From: Anaerolineae bacterium
Lineage (GTDB): Bacteria > Chloroflexota > Anaerolineae > Aggregatilineales > Aggregatilineaceae
Reading direction: 5' to 3'
DNA length: 50,500 nt
Assembly (NCBI GenBank): GCA_016926875.1
Contig: JAFGNU010000099.1
Coordinates: 1 to 50,500, forward strand
Part shown: positions 17,199-25,685 of the stretch, piece after piece
Layout: every line of letters begins with the position of its first letter
Numbering within the stretch: position 1 is the stretch's first letter
Position numbers and translations under genes: made by a program
Notes under the pieces: generated by a model
What the model was told of the DNA's origin: nothing
What the model saw: only the letters and a program-made list of their open reading frames with translations
Database searches by the model: none

Positions 17199-18908
17199 AT
17201 GAAAAAATACACTTTTCTGCTCACCACACTGACCACCCTGATCGCGCTGGTCCTGTTGGCGCTGCTGGTCGGGATCGGAGGGACGATCACGCGGGCGCAG
17301 GATGACGAACCCTTCCCTGCCACGCAGACGCCCGTGCCCGAACAGGAGGAACCGGTCGAAAGCGGCACCGGCGGCCTGCCCTGGTGGAACGACCGCGTCT
17401 TTTACGAGGTGTTTGTGCGCAGCTTTTACGACGGTGACGGCGACGGCACCGGCGACCTGCAAGGGTTGATCGACAAGCTCGACTACCTCAACGACGGCGA
17501 TCCGGCCACCGATACGGACCTGGGTATCACCGGACTGTGGCTGATGCCGGTGACCCAGTCGCCCAGCTATCACGGCTACGACGTGATCGACTACTTCGAG
17601 ATCGAGAGCGACTACGGCACCAATGAAGACTTCAAGCAGTTGATCGAAGAAGCGCACACGCGCGGCATCGCCGTGATCGTAGACCTGGTGCTGAACCACA
17701 CGTCCAACCAGCATCCCTGGTTCATTTTCTCCAAGCAGGACGATTCCCAGTATCACGACTGGTATATCTGGGTCGATGAAGCGCCGACCTATACCGGCCC
17801 CTGGGGCGAGATTGTCTGGCACGGCGCCGGGAATGACTACTACTACGGGATTTTCTGGGAAGGGATGCCCGACCTGAACTACCGCAATCCCGACGTGACC
17901 GCGCAGATGTACGAGGTGATCCGCTTCTGGCTGGAAGATATGAACGCGGACGGCTTCCGGCTGGACGCGATCCGGCACCTGATCGAAGACGGCGAAATCC
18001 AGGAGAACAGCGACTATACCCACGCCTGGCTGGACGGGTTTCACCGCTGGGTGCGCTCGATCAATCCCGATGCGCTGATGGTTGGTGAAATCTGGTCGGG
18101 CAGCTACGAGGTTGCGGCCTATGTGCCCGACGAGGTGGATATCGCGTTTGAATTTGAACTGGCCGAGTCGATGATCAACGCCGCGCGGCGCGGGGATGTC
18201 GGGCGTCTGGCTTCTACGCAGAAACGCCTGCTGGGCGTCTACCCGGAGGGCCAGTATGCAACCTTCCTGACCAACCACGACCAGAACCGGACCTTCACCC
18301 AGTTGATGGAAGACGTGCCCGCCAACAAAGTCGCGGCCACCTTCCTGCTGACCGGTCCCGGCGTGCCGTTCATCTACTACGGCGAGGAGATCGGCATGGT
18401 CGGCGCCAAGCCGGACGAGCGCATCCGCACGCCGATGCAGTGGGATGCTACCGACGGGACGGCGGGCTTCACCACCGATGACAAGCCATGGGAGCCGCTG
18501 GCCGACAACTACGCCGATTTCAACGTGGCCGCGCAGACGGACGATCCCGGCTCGCTGCTGAGCCATTACCGGGCGCTGATCCACCTGCGCAATGAACACG
18601 CCGCCCTGCGCACCGGCGACCTGCTGGTGATCGATACCGACACGCGCGATGTGTACAGCATCCTGCGCTACAACGAGGACGAAACGCTGCTGGTGCTGGT
18701 CAACGCGGAAGATAAGCCGGTCAGCGACTACGCTCTGACGCTGGACGAGGGGCCGCTGGCGGGTACGGTTGAAGCGGTGGTGTTGATGGGCGAGGGCGAC
18801 GTGAGCGCGCCGACCGTCAGCGACAGCGGCGGCTTTGAGGATTACCTGCCGCTGCCCGAACTGCCCGCGCAGAGCAGCCTGATCATCCAGCTTGTGTATA
18901 GTGGCTGA
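17199..18908 (+). CDS. secreted alpha-amylase family (GH13) glycosidase
   Basis: A 569-residue exported enzyme. An N-terminal hydrophobic segment ([20 protein letters not shown]) is followed by a short Pro/Thr/Glu linker, then the (beta/alpha)8 barrel. The four GH13 regions are visible: [22 protein letters not shown] with nucleophile Asp256; MVGEIWSG with acid/base Glu297; and FLTNHDQNR with Asp361. [23 protein letters not shown] and [21 protein letters not shown] are typical of oligo-1,6-glucosidase, trehalose synthase and neopullulanase-like subfamilies. The product specificity cannot be fixed. A C-terminal beta domain ends the protein. AAGGA precedes the ATG. The stop overlaps the start region of the SUKH gene. 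Confidence 0.93.
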   Translation: MKKYTFLLTTLTTLIALVLLALLVGIGGTITRAQDDEPFPATQTPVPEQEEPVESGTGGLPWWNDRVFYEVFVRSFYDGDGDGTGDLQGLIDKLDYLNDGDPATDTDLGITGLWLMPVTQSPSYHGYDVIDYFEIESDYGTNEDFKQLIEEAHTRGIAVIVDLVLNHTSNQHPWFIFSKQDDSQYHDWYIWVDEAPTYTGPWGEIVWHGAGNDYYYGIFWEGMPDLNYRNPDVTAQMYEVIRFWLEDMNADGFRLDAIRHLIEDGEIQENSDYTHAWLDGFHRWVRSINPDALMVGEIWSGSYEVAAYVPDEVDIAFEFELAESMINAARRGDVGRLASTQKRLLGVYPEGQYATFLTNHDQNRTFTQLMEDVPANKVAATFLLTGPGVPFIYYGEEIGMVGAKPDERIRTPMQWDATDGTAGFTTDDKPWEPLADNYADFNVAAQTDDPGSLLSHYRALIHLRNEHAALRTGDLLVIDTDTRDVYSILRYNEDETLLVLVNAEDKPVSDYALTLDEGPLAGTVEAVVLMGEGDVSAPTVSDSGGFEDYLPLPELPAQSSLIIQLVYSG

Positions 18909-19383
18909 TGTGACCGACTTCAGCTTTTTGAGGGACTATATCCATGCCCTGCCGGACGAAACACGGAACCACCCGGAATACCCGTTTGGACTGCGGACGG
19001 GTATTTCTGAACCCATGATCCATCAAGCGGAAGCGGGAATTGCCGTACCGTCCGAACTGAAACAGTTTTACCGGTTTTCGTATGGCGCTATGCTGGGCGA
19101 GTACGAACTGCTGGTCATTCCTCAAATCAAAGAGGTTCTAACCTGGTTGAGTTCAGATCGGGAATTCTGGCGCGACTCACTACTGCCATTTGCGCGCGTG
19201 ATCGATACAGGCGACTTGATCGCCTTTGATCTAGACGTGTCGAATAACAATGGATTGCAGGTTCTAGACGGCTTTCATGAGTTTGCGCCTACGGAATGGA
19301 AAGGCATTTGTTTCGGTTTGAAAACCTGGCTGCTGAAAATGGTCAACAACGATTTCCGCCCGTTCTGGTTTAATGCGACATAG
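18901..19383 (+). CDS. SMI1/KNR4 (SUKH) family protein
   Basis: About 161 residues, soluble. The SUKH pattern is visible: ISEPMIHQAEAGIAVPSELK then QFYRFSYGAMLGEYELLVIP, and IAFDLDVSNNNGLQVLDGF before a C-terminal helix. SUKH proteins are often immunity proteins against polymorphic or contact-dependent toxins but also occur as general regulators. No toxin gene is nearby. The start is uncertain (TTG 18892, GTG 18901 or GTG 18910), and none has a clear ribosome binding site. The first two overlap the GH13 stop, which suggests coupled translation. The gene is visibly more AT-rich than its neighbours, consistent with recent acquisition. Confidence 0.7.
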   Translation: MADVTDFSFLRDYIHALPDETRNHPEYPFGLRTGISEPMIHQAEAGIAVPSELKQFYRFSYGAMLGEYELLVIPQIKEVLTWLSSDREFWRDSLLPFARVIDTGDLIAFDLDVSNNNGLQVLDGFHEFAPTEWKGICFGLKTWLLKMVNNDFRPFWFNAT

Positions 19384-19686
19384 TGTATGGATTGTCCAAC
19401 AGCCGCATCTGCAAAACCGAGCATAGCACAACCTGATTGTGTTCTCCGGCAGCGGCACACAAGCGAGCCAACGCCCCTGGTCGCAGGCATGCGGTCGAGG
19501 GCGCTGCATTATAGTGGGCGGCGCAGGGTTAGCGTCAGGAAACCGTCAGCTAATCGCACACAGCATCCTGATGGGTGTAAACGTCCCGGTTTTTATTCTG
19601 TGCTATGATACTTAGCAATTGTTTGGAAGCATCGTGGGAGCATATTCGATTCTCCTGCCGACACTAACCCAAGGAGGAAACATATC
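19384..19686. other. intergenic stretch, possible promoter only
   Basis: No gene is supported here. TATGAT at 19604-19609, about 75 bases before the next ATG, is the only promoter-like element and has no clear -35. I see no repeat of the families found elsewhere in the window. Confidence 0.4.
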
Positions 19687-21117
19687 ATGTATCGTTTTCG
19701 CGCTGTAGTTATTTTGGGAGTTATCCTGGCGCTGATGATCGCTGCGTTCCCCGCGCTGGCACAGGATGATCTGGGCCAGACGGCGGTTGCCGCCGATGGT
19801 TCGTACAGTTTCCAGGTGCCCGCCGACTGGATGGCGACGGAGTTGGATAATCAGATCATCCTGGCCACGAGCACAACAGTCGCCTTTGAGCACTTGATAA
19901 CCGACGGACTGCCGCAGGCAGGCGATATTATCGTGATGGCTCTCGGGCCGGATGCCATTTTGGAGGAACTCGGCACGCAAGCCGATCTCGCGGCGATGGG
20001 GGCGGCGATGGAGGCCAGCCTGGGCGAGGACGACATGCCGATCATCTTTGATGAGGTCCAGGTGTTCCCGCTGCCGGATGGGCGGCAGGCGGCTACGGCT
20101 GAGGTTGCCGAAGACAGCCAGATGGGCGGGGCGTTTATTGTGATCGAGGAGGAGGGAAAGTACCTCGGCATGCTGCTGCTGACCACGCAGGAAGACTACG
20201 CGGCCAGTGAAGAGTTGCTCGGCAATATCGCCCTGTCGCTGCGGTTGGGCGGCGCGGAAGAAGCTGCCGCCTCGCAGGAATCGTACTCGTTGGTGTGGTC
20301 ACAGGCGGACGTGTTCGAGAACATCAACGGCGCGATTGCGATGGGTGACGACCGTTTCTACGTCTCCGACGGCGCTGGCGGCGTGCTGGTCTTCTCGATG
20401 GAGGGGGAGCAGATCGGCGCCATCGAGTTTGAGGGAGCGATGGTGTACGACTCGCCCGTTCTGGCCGGGGATGGCAACCTGTGGGTTTCGGACAGCTTCA
20501 ACCAGACGGTGTACCTGGTCACGCAGGAGGGTGAAGTCTTGCAGTCGTTCGGCGGTGAGGACCAGTTCGACAGCATCTCGCCAAATTACATCGCGCTGGG
20601 GCCGGATGGCAACCTGTATGCCGCTAACAGCGGGGACGAGGGCGATTCGATCCAGGTGTGGAGCGCCGAGGGTGAATTCCTGCGCGAGTTCCCGATTGGC
20701 GGGGAGGAATCCTTCATCTGGGCGATGGACATGGCAGCGGACGGCAATCTCTACGTGGTTGACCTGATGAGCGGGATCATGATTTATGACTCGGAAGGCA
20801 CCCTGGTCAACGACAATTTTGGCGGGGCGCAGACGTTTTTCCAGATGATCTCTGCCATCGCCGTGATGCCGGACGGCTCGGTCTTTATCTCCAGGGAAGC
20901 GCTGGAAGGTGAAGAAGGGGCCGAAGTGGTGCATCTCGACGCCAACGGTAACCTGTTGGGCAGCTTCACGTCCGCCGACCTGGGGATCGACCAATTCTAT
21001 AACCCGATGGACTTTGCGATGACCGCCGATGGGCACCTGATCATGACCGACGGTAATATCGACGGGTCGCAGATACTGATGATCGCCATCGCTCCGGCAG
21101 AGGCCGCCAGCGAATAA
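19687..21117 (+). CDS. secreted NHL-like beta-propeller protein
   Basis: A 476-residue exported protein. The signal peptide MYRFRAVVILGVILALMIAAFPALA is cleaved before QDD. Residues ~30-190 form an alpha/beta domain resembling DcrB/PsbP-like exported domains (SYSFQVPADWMATELDNQI). Residues ~205-470 form an NHL/SMP-30-like propeller with blades such as GDGNLWVSDSFNQTVYLV, GPDGNLYAANSGDEGDSIQVW and AADGNLYVVDLMSGIMIYD. No catalytic site is evident; binding or sensing outside the cell is the likely role. An AGGAGG lies at good spacing before the ATG. Confidence 0.82.
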   Translation: MYRFRAVVILGVILALMIAAFPALAQDDLGQTAVAADGSYSFQVPADWMATELDNQIILATSTTVAFEHLITDGLPQAGDIIVMALGPDAILEELGTQADLAAMGAAMEASLGEDDMPIIFDEVQVFPLPDGRQAATAEVAEDSQMGGAFIVIEEEGKYLGMLLLTTQEDYAASEELLGNIALSLRLGGAEEAAASQESYSLVWSQADVFENINGAIAMGDDRFYVSDGAGGVLVFSMEGEQIGAIEFEGAMVYDSPVLAGDGNLWVSDSFNQTVYLVTQEGEVLQSFGGEDQFDSISPNYIALGPDGNLYAANSGDEGDSIQVWSAEGEFLREFPIGGEESFIWAMDMAADGNLYVVDLMSGIMIYDSEGTLVNDNFGGAQTFFQMISAIAVMPDGSVFISREALEGEEGAEVVHLDANGNLLGSFTSADLGIDQFYNPMDFAMTADGHLIMTDGNIDGSQILMIAIAPAEAASE

Positions 21118-21143
21118 GCTTGCCGTAGTTCGTTAACCGGTGT

Positions 21144-21171
21144 GGCCCCCTGTGGATCGTCATAGGGGGCC
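21144..21171 (+). terminator. hairpin after the NHL-like gene, no U-run
   Basis: GGCCCCCT and AGGGGGCC pair over 8 bp around a 12-base loop, 27 bases past the stop. No T-run follows. A second strong hairpin, GCGGGGCG/CGCCCCGC, lies at 21208-21233. Confidence 0.5.
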
Positions 21172-21239
21172 GCCGGTATCAATTAGGGTGGGGCTGTATA
21201 AACCACAGCGGGGCGACTCTGCTGCCGCCCCGCTTGAAA

Positions 21240-21265
21240 TCGATCCTGACAGGTTGGATCGTTTT
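21240..21265 (+). terminator. probable intrinsic terminator of the NHL-like gene
   Basis: TCGATCC and GGATCG form a 6-bp stem with a 9-base loop directly followed by TTTTGTTT on the plus strand, just before the stop of the convergent EF-G-like gene. Confidence 0.5.
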
Positions 21266-21267
21266 GT

Positions 21268-23352
21268 TTACGCTTCTTCCTCTTTTTCCTTCTGCGCCTG
21301 CGCGATGATTTCTTGCTGAATGTGCGCCGGGACACGCTCGTAACGCAGGAAATCCATCGTATAGACGCCGCGCCCGGCAGTCATCGAGCGCAGGTCGTTG
21401 CTGTAGCGCTGAATCTCGGCCAGCGGTACTTCGACCGTGACCACGCTGCGGCCCGCTTCGGTTTCCATACCGAGCACGCGCCCGCGACGGCTGTTCATGT
21501 CGCCCATCACGTCGCCCATGTTTTCTTCGGGCACGACCACTTCAACATGCATGATCGGCTCCAGCAGCACGGGATTTGCCGCCTGGAACGCCTCGCGGAA
21601 AGCGCCGCGCCCGGCAATCTGGAACGCGATGTCCTTCGAGTCTACCGGGTGCATCTTGCCGTCGTAAACGACTGCCTTCACGTAGCGAACCGGGTACCCG
21701 GCCATCACGCCTCCGTCCAGCACCTGGCGGACGCCCTTCTCAGTCGAGCCGATGAACGACTGGCTGATCGATCCGCCAAAGACTTCGCTGGCAAACTCGA
21801 ATTCCTCTTCGGCTGTTTCCATATCCAGCGGCTCGACGCGCAAGTGCACTTCTGCGAACTGGCCCGCGCCGCCGGTCTGCTTCTTGTGACGGTAGACCGC
21901 CGTCGCCGACTTGGTGATGGTTTCCTGGTAGGGCACCTTTGGTATGCTGGTATCCAGTCCGACGCCCAACCGTTCGGCGCGGCTGATGGCGATGTTGATG
22001 TGCGTGCCGCCCATGCCTTCCAGGATCGCCTGCTTGGTGACGGCGTCCTGCCGCCACCGGAGCGTGGGATCGCCGTTGGTCAGGTTGGTCAGCACCTCGC
22101 CCATCTTGGCACTGTCGCTCTGGGTGCGCGGGTGGAGCGCCACGGCGTAGATCGGCATTGAGAACAGCGGCGCGATCACGTACTGGTCGTATTTGGCCGT
22201 CAGCGTGTGCCCGGTGTGCGTGGCGCGCAGCTTGGCCGCTACGCCAATATCACCCGCGTGCAGCACGTCCAGCGGGAGTTGGGTTTCGCCGCGCACGGTC
22301 ATCAGGTTGCCCAGCCGCTCCTCTTCACCGGCGTTCAGGTTTTGGAGCGAATCGTTGGTCTTCAGGCTGCCGCTAAACAGCCGGAAGTAGGTCAGCGTGC
22401 CGTACTTGTCGGTATGGCTGTGGAACACGTAGGCAACCGTTGGCCCGTCGTCGGTCTGCGGGGGTTCCAGGACGCCGGTGCCGCCGTCTGGACTCGCCAC
22501 TTCCACGCGGCGCTGGTCGGGTGTGGGCACATACGCGAGCAGTGCGTCCAGCAGCGGGAAAATACCGACGCTGTGAGTGGAACTGGTCGCAAATACCGGC
22601 ACTACGCGGCTGTCACTGTCCTGGACCGATGCCACGATGCCCTGGCGGATTTCTTCGCCGGTCAGCGTTTCGGTGTCAAAGTATTTTTCCATCAGCGCGT
22701 CGTCCGACTCGGCAGCCGATTCCATCAATTCCAGGTGAGCGGCTTCCACGTCGTCGACCATGTCGGCGGGGATATCGGCGGTATCTTCCCCGGCGCCCAT
22801 CAGCGCCTTCTTTTCGAGCAGGTCAACCACGCCCGCAAAGTCTGCCTGCGAGCCAATCGGCAGCACGACCGGCACAAACCGGTAGTCCGGGAACCGTTCG
22901 CGCATGGCGTTCAGGGCGCTGTGAAAATTGGCGTTTTCGCGATCCATCTTGTTGATCACGACCATGATCGGCACGGATACTTCCTCGGCATAGCTGAATG
23001 CCAGTTCGGTGCCAACCTCTGGCCCGGCAACCGAATCGACCAGCACCACCGCCGCGTCCGAGACGCACACCGCGTTTTTGGCTTCGCCCTGAAAATCGAC
23101 AAAACCGGGTGCGTCCAGCACGTTGATCTTGTGGTTTTTGTATTCGACAGGAACCAGCGCAGTAAAAATCGACAGCGTGCGGTCGCGCTCGTCCTGGTCG
23201 TAGTCGGCGACTGTATTCCCTTCTTCAATTTTCCCCATACGGGTGATCGCGCCGGTGTTGAACAGCAGGCTTTCGGCCAGGCTGGTCTTCCCGGCGCCCT
23301 GATGGCCTACCAGGGCGACATTCCTCAAGAGATCGGTTGTATATTCCTTCAT
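21268..23352 (-). CDS. elongation factor G-like GTPase (FusA2 type)
   Basis: A 694-residue translational GTPase with the full EF-G domain order. The P-loop is GHQGAGKTS (residues 16-24), G4 is NKMD, and a domain IV stretch KQTGGAGQFAEVHLRVEP leads to C-terminal PILLEPIMHVEV-like and MTAGRGVYTMDF segments. Switch II reads DAPGFVDF, where canonical EF-G has DTPGHVDF, so the GTPase-activating His is Phe84. Switch I reads DERDRTLSI instead of the usual ERGITI. These changes mark the EF-G-like paralogue group rather than the housekeeping factor. The ATG at 23352 is chosen because GGAGG lies 11 bases upstream; the longer TTG reading would place that site inside the coding region. Confidence 0.88.
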   Translation of the reverse strand: MKEYTTDLLRNVALVGHQGAGKTSLAESLLFNTGAITRMGKIEEGNTVADYDQDERDRTLSIFTALVPVEYKNHKINVLDAPGFVDFQGEAKNAVCVSDAAVVLVDSVAGPEVGTELAFSYAEEVSVPIMVVINKMDRENANFHSALNAMRERFPDYRFVPVVLPIGSQADFAGVVDLLEKKALMGAGEDTADIPADMVDDVEAAHLELMESAAESDDALMEKYFDTETLTGEEIRQGIVASVQDSDSRVVPVFATSSTHSVGIFPLLDALLAYVPTPDQRRVEVASPDGGTGVLEPPQTDDGPTVAYVFHSHTDKYGTLTYFRLFSGSLKTNDSLQNLNAGEEERLGNLMTVRGETQLPLDVLHAGDIGVAAKLRATHTGHTLTAKYDQYVIAPLFSMPIYAVALHPRTQSDSAKMGEVLTNLTNGDPTLRWRQDAVTKQAILEGMGGTHINIAISRAERLGVGLDTSIPKVPYQETITKSATAVYRHKKQTGGAGQFAEVHLRVEPLDMETAEEEFEFASEVFGGSISQSFIGSTEKGVRQVLDGGVMAGYPVRYVKAVVYDGKMHPVDSKDIAFQIAGRGAFREAFQAANPVLLEPIMHVEVVVPEENMGDVMGDMNSRRGRVLGMETEAGRSVVTVEVPLAEIQRYSNDLRSMTAGRGVYTMDFLRYERVPAHIQQEIIAQAQKEKEEEA

Positions 23353-23394
23353 TACGGACAGTGCCTCCAAGAATTGAGCTGTGTACAAGGTCAA

Positions 23395-23843
23395 ACGAGA
23401 ATAACAGTTGCGCGCTGCGCCACCGGTAGGGTAACTCGTTCGGTGCCAGGCTGTTAGGCGTTCGTTTTAGTGATTAGCTGGCCAGCGCCGGGTTTTTGAT
23501 CCTGGTACACAGGCTGCAAAGCGCCTGCCTGTTTCTGGCTAATTCACTGGTCGCTAATAGCTATTCGCCTGACGATGATCGAAAGGATTGTACGAGGTGG
23601 CACCCTAAAAGTCAAAGGTTTTTTAACAACGTACCGCAGTTCGAGCCGGGACGGCCCGCAGGACAGCCGTCCGGCAAGCGTAGGCTGTCTGAAGTGTAAT
23701 AACGCTGGCCCTGTGCGATACTTGGGAACAGGCAGCCAGGGAGGCGTATCTGCTGCTGGCTGATTGCTTGATTAATCCACCCTGGCAAACTCGCACCGAA
23801 TGCGATATAGTGCCAGACGTTTTCGACAGCTAACAGGGGGATC
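23395..23843. other. divergent intergenic region without a recognisable gene
   Basis: About 450 bases separate the EF-G-like gene from the C39 peptidase frame and should hold both promoters. A GATATAGTGCC segment near 23806 is a weak -10 candidate for the plus strand. I find no RNA gene, repeat copy or coding frame with support. Confidence 0.4.
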
Positions 23844-23969
23844 GTGAAATCAGGCTGCGCATCTATGAGACGTATTGGAAGTGTGGGCCAGCGCAGCGCC
23901 CAACCAGTTGGTCAGGCAGGCAGCGAACCGCTTGTCGTCTGCCGGTCAACGAAGGAGCAGAACGGATCC

Positions 23970-25574
23970 ATGGCTTCGGACAAGCGGCATACACCGCCTA
24001 ACGTTCCCAAAGTCCCATCGAACGTACCCAACGATTATGAACACCTCGGCGTACCGGGGTCGTTGAATATCCCGCTGCACGGGACCAGCCGCAAACGCCG
24101 CCCCCATGCCCGCCGCCGTGGCTCGATGCCCGGATGGGGCAAGGCGCTGCTGGCGATTGGCGGTGCGCTGGCCGCGTTTGGACTGGTCGCGCTGGTGATC
24201 GGCATCATCGCGTTTCCGCCCTTTTTCCGGGGATTGGAGCCGCGCTACCAGGAGCGGATCATCGAATTTTTCCCGCTGGCGACGTACCTCAAGCCAACCG
24301 TGCCGTTTGAGGTGCTGCCAACGCTCAGCGGTGCGAGTGATGAAGAAGCCGCGCAGCAGTTATTGCTGACGCAGGACACCACGCCCACCGAAACCCCGCT
24401 GCCCCAGGCGGGCGACATTACGCAGGATGGCACCCAGCCGGTGCTTTCACCTACGCCAACGGTAGTATTGGACGAAGGGGGCAGCATCCCGATCGGACAG
24501 GTCAATACGCCGGTGCCGACTCCGCTGCCGGTCTATGAATCCGCCAATCCGGCGGACGCGCCCACCTGGACGGCGATCCCGCCCACCGAGGCGCCGCTCC
24601 CCGCTCAGCAGCGCCTGTACAACATCCATTACGAGCAGCAGGGCTGGAACAACTGCGGCCCGACTACCATGACGATGGCGCTCAGCTACTTCGGCTGGAG
24701 CGATAACCAGTATACGGCGGCCAAGTGGATGAAGCCGCACACCGAAGATAAAAACGTCAGCCCGTGGCAGATGGTGCGCTTTGTGAATGAGAACACGGGC
24801 ATCAAGGCGCTGTACCGCATCGGCGGCAGCACGCAGTTGCTCAAGCGGCTGATCGCTGCCGGTTTCCCGGTCGTGGTCGAAGAGGGTTTCCAGCCTGCCG
24901 GTGAGGACTGGATGGGACACTACCTGCTGCTGATCGGCTACGACGATTACGGGCAGTACTTCCTGGCCTTCGACAGCTACCTGGGCAGCAACCAGGGCGA
25001 AGGCAAGCAGCACCCCTACAGCGTGCTGGATGAAAACTGGCGGCACTTCAACCGGGTGTTTATGGTGCCCTATGACTCGTCGCTCGAACCGGCGCTGCGT
25101 ACTGCGCTGGGCGATTACGTGGACCCGGACTACGCTGCCCGGACCGCGCTCGAAACCGCGCGCGCCGAAGCGTCGAAAGACAACGAGGACAAGTGGGCCT
25201 GGTTCAACATGGGGTCATCCTATGTCGCGCTCGAAGAATATGACAGCGCGGCCATCGCGTTTGATCGCGCCTTCCAGTTGTACCTGCCCTGGCGCATGAT
25301 GTGGTACCAGTTCGGCCCCTACGAATCCTACTACGAAGTGGGGCGCTACAACGACGTGCTCACGTTGGCCGAGCAAAACCGCAACATCACGCCCTACGTC
25401 GAGGAAACGTATTACTGGCAGGGCATGGTCTACGCGGCGCAGGGCGATACCGAACGGGCGCTGATCAAGTTCAACGAGGCGCTGAAGTACAACCGGAACT
25501 TCTTCCCGGCCCAGGAAGCCAAAGCCCAGGTTGAAGCCGGGACGTTCCCCCAGGCATACGCCAGCAACCAGTAG
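23970..25574 (+). CDS. membrane-anchored C39-family peptidase with TPR repeats
   Basis: A 534-residue protein from ATG 23970. The frame is open from a GTG at 23844 with AGGGGG just before it, so 42 more residues are possible. A basic patch (RKRRPHARRRG) precedes one transmembrane helix (LLAIGGALAAFGLVALVIGI), then a Thr/Pro linker and a papain-like C39-type domain. Its catalytic triad is visible: Cys229 in NNCGPTTMTMALSYFG, His317 in GHYLLLIGYDDYG and Asp335 in FLAFDSYLG. The last ~150 residues contain at least two TPR-like helical pairs (DKWAWFNMGSSYVALEEYDS; TERALIKFNEALKYN). It is probably an extracytoplasmic cysteine peptidase. It is not beside an ABC exporter, so bacteriocin maturation is not indicated. 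Confidence 0.83.
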   Translation: MASDKRHTPPNVPKVPSNVPNDYEHLGVPGSLNIPLHGTSRKRRPHARRRGSMPGWGKALLAIGGALAAFGLVALVIGIIAFPPFFRGLEPRYQERIIEFFPLATYLKPTVPFEVLPTLSGASDEEAAQQLLLTQDTTPTETPLPQAGDITQDGTQPVLSPTPTVVLDEGGSIPIGQVNTPVPTPLPVYESANPADAPTWTAIPPTEAPLPAQQRLYNIHYEQQGWNNCGPTTMTMALSYFGWSDNQYTAAKWMKPHTEDKNVSPWQMVRFVNENTGIKALYRIGGSTQLLKRLIAAGFPVVVEEGFQPAGEDWMGHYLLLIGYDDYGQYFLAFDSYLGSNQGEGKQHPYSVLDENWRHFNRVFMVPYDSSLEPALRTALGDYVDPDYAARTALETARAEASKDNEDKWAWFNMGSSYVALEEYDSAAIAFDRAFQLYLPWRMMWYQFGPYESYYEVGRYNDVLTLAEQNRNITPYVEETYYWQGMVYAAQGDTERALIKFNEALKYNRNFFPAQEAKAQVEAGTFPQAYASNQ

Positions 25575-25685
25575 GCGCCTGGGCCAGCGGCGCGATGGGT
25601 GCGCAGATAACCAACTCCGCCGGGCCACACGGTCCGGCGCTTTCTTTCACCGCCATAGATGCATGAGTCATGAGGTGAACCAGCG

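Noticed and set aside
16857..18599. A 580-codon minus-strand open frame
   Set aside because: Antisense to the GH13 gene and running through repeat copy C; no recognisable motifs.
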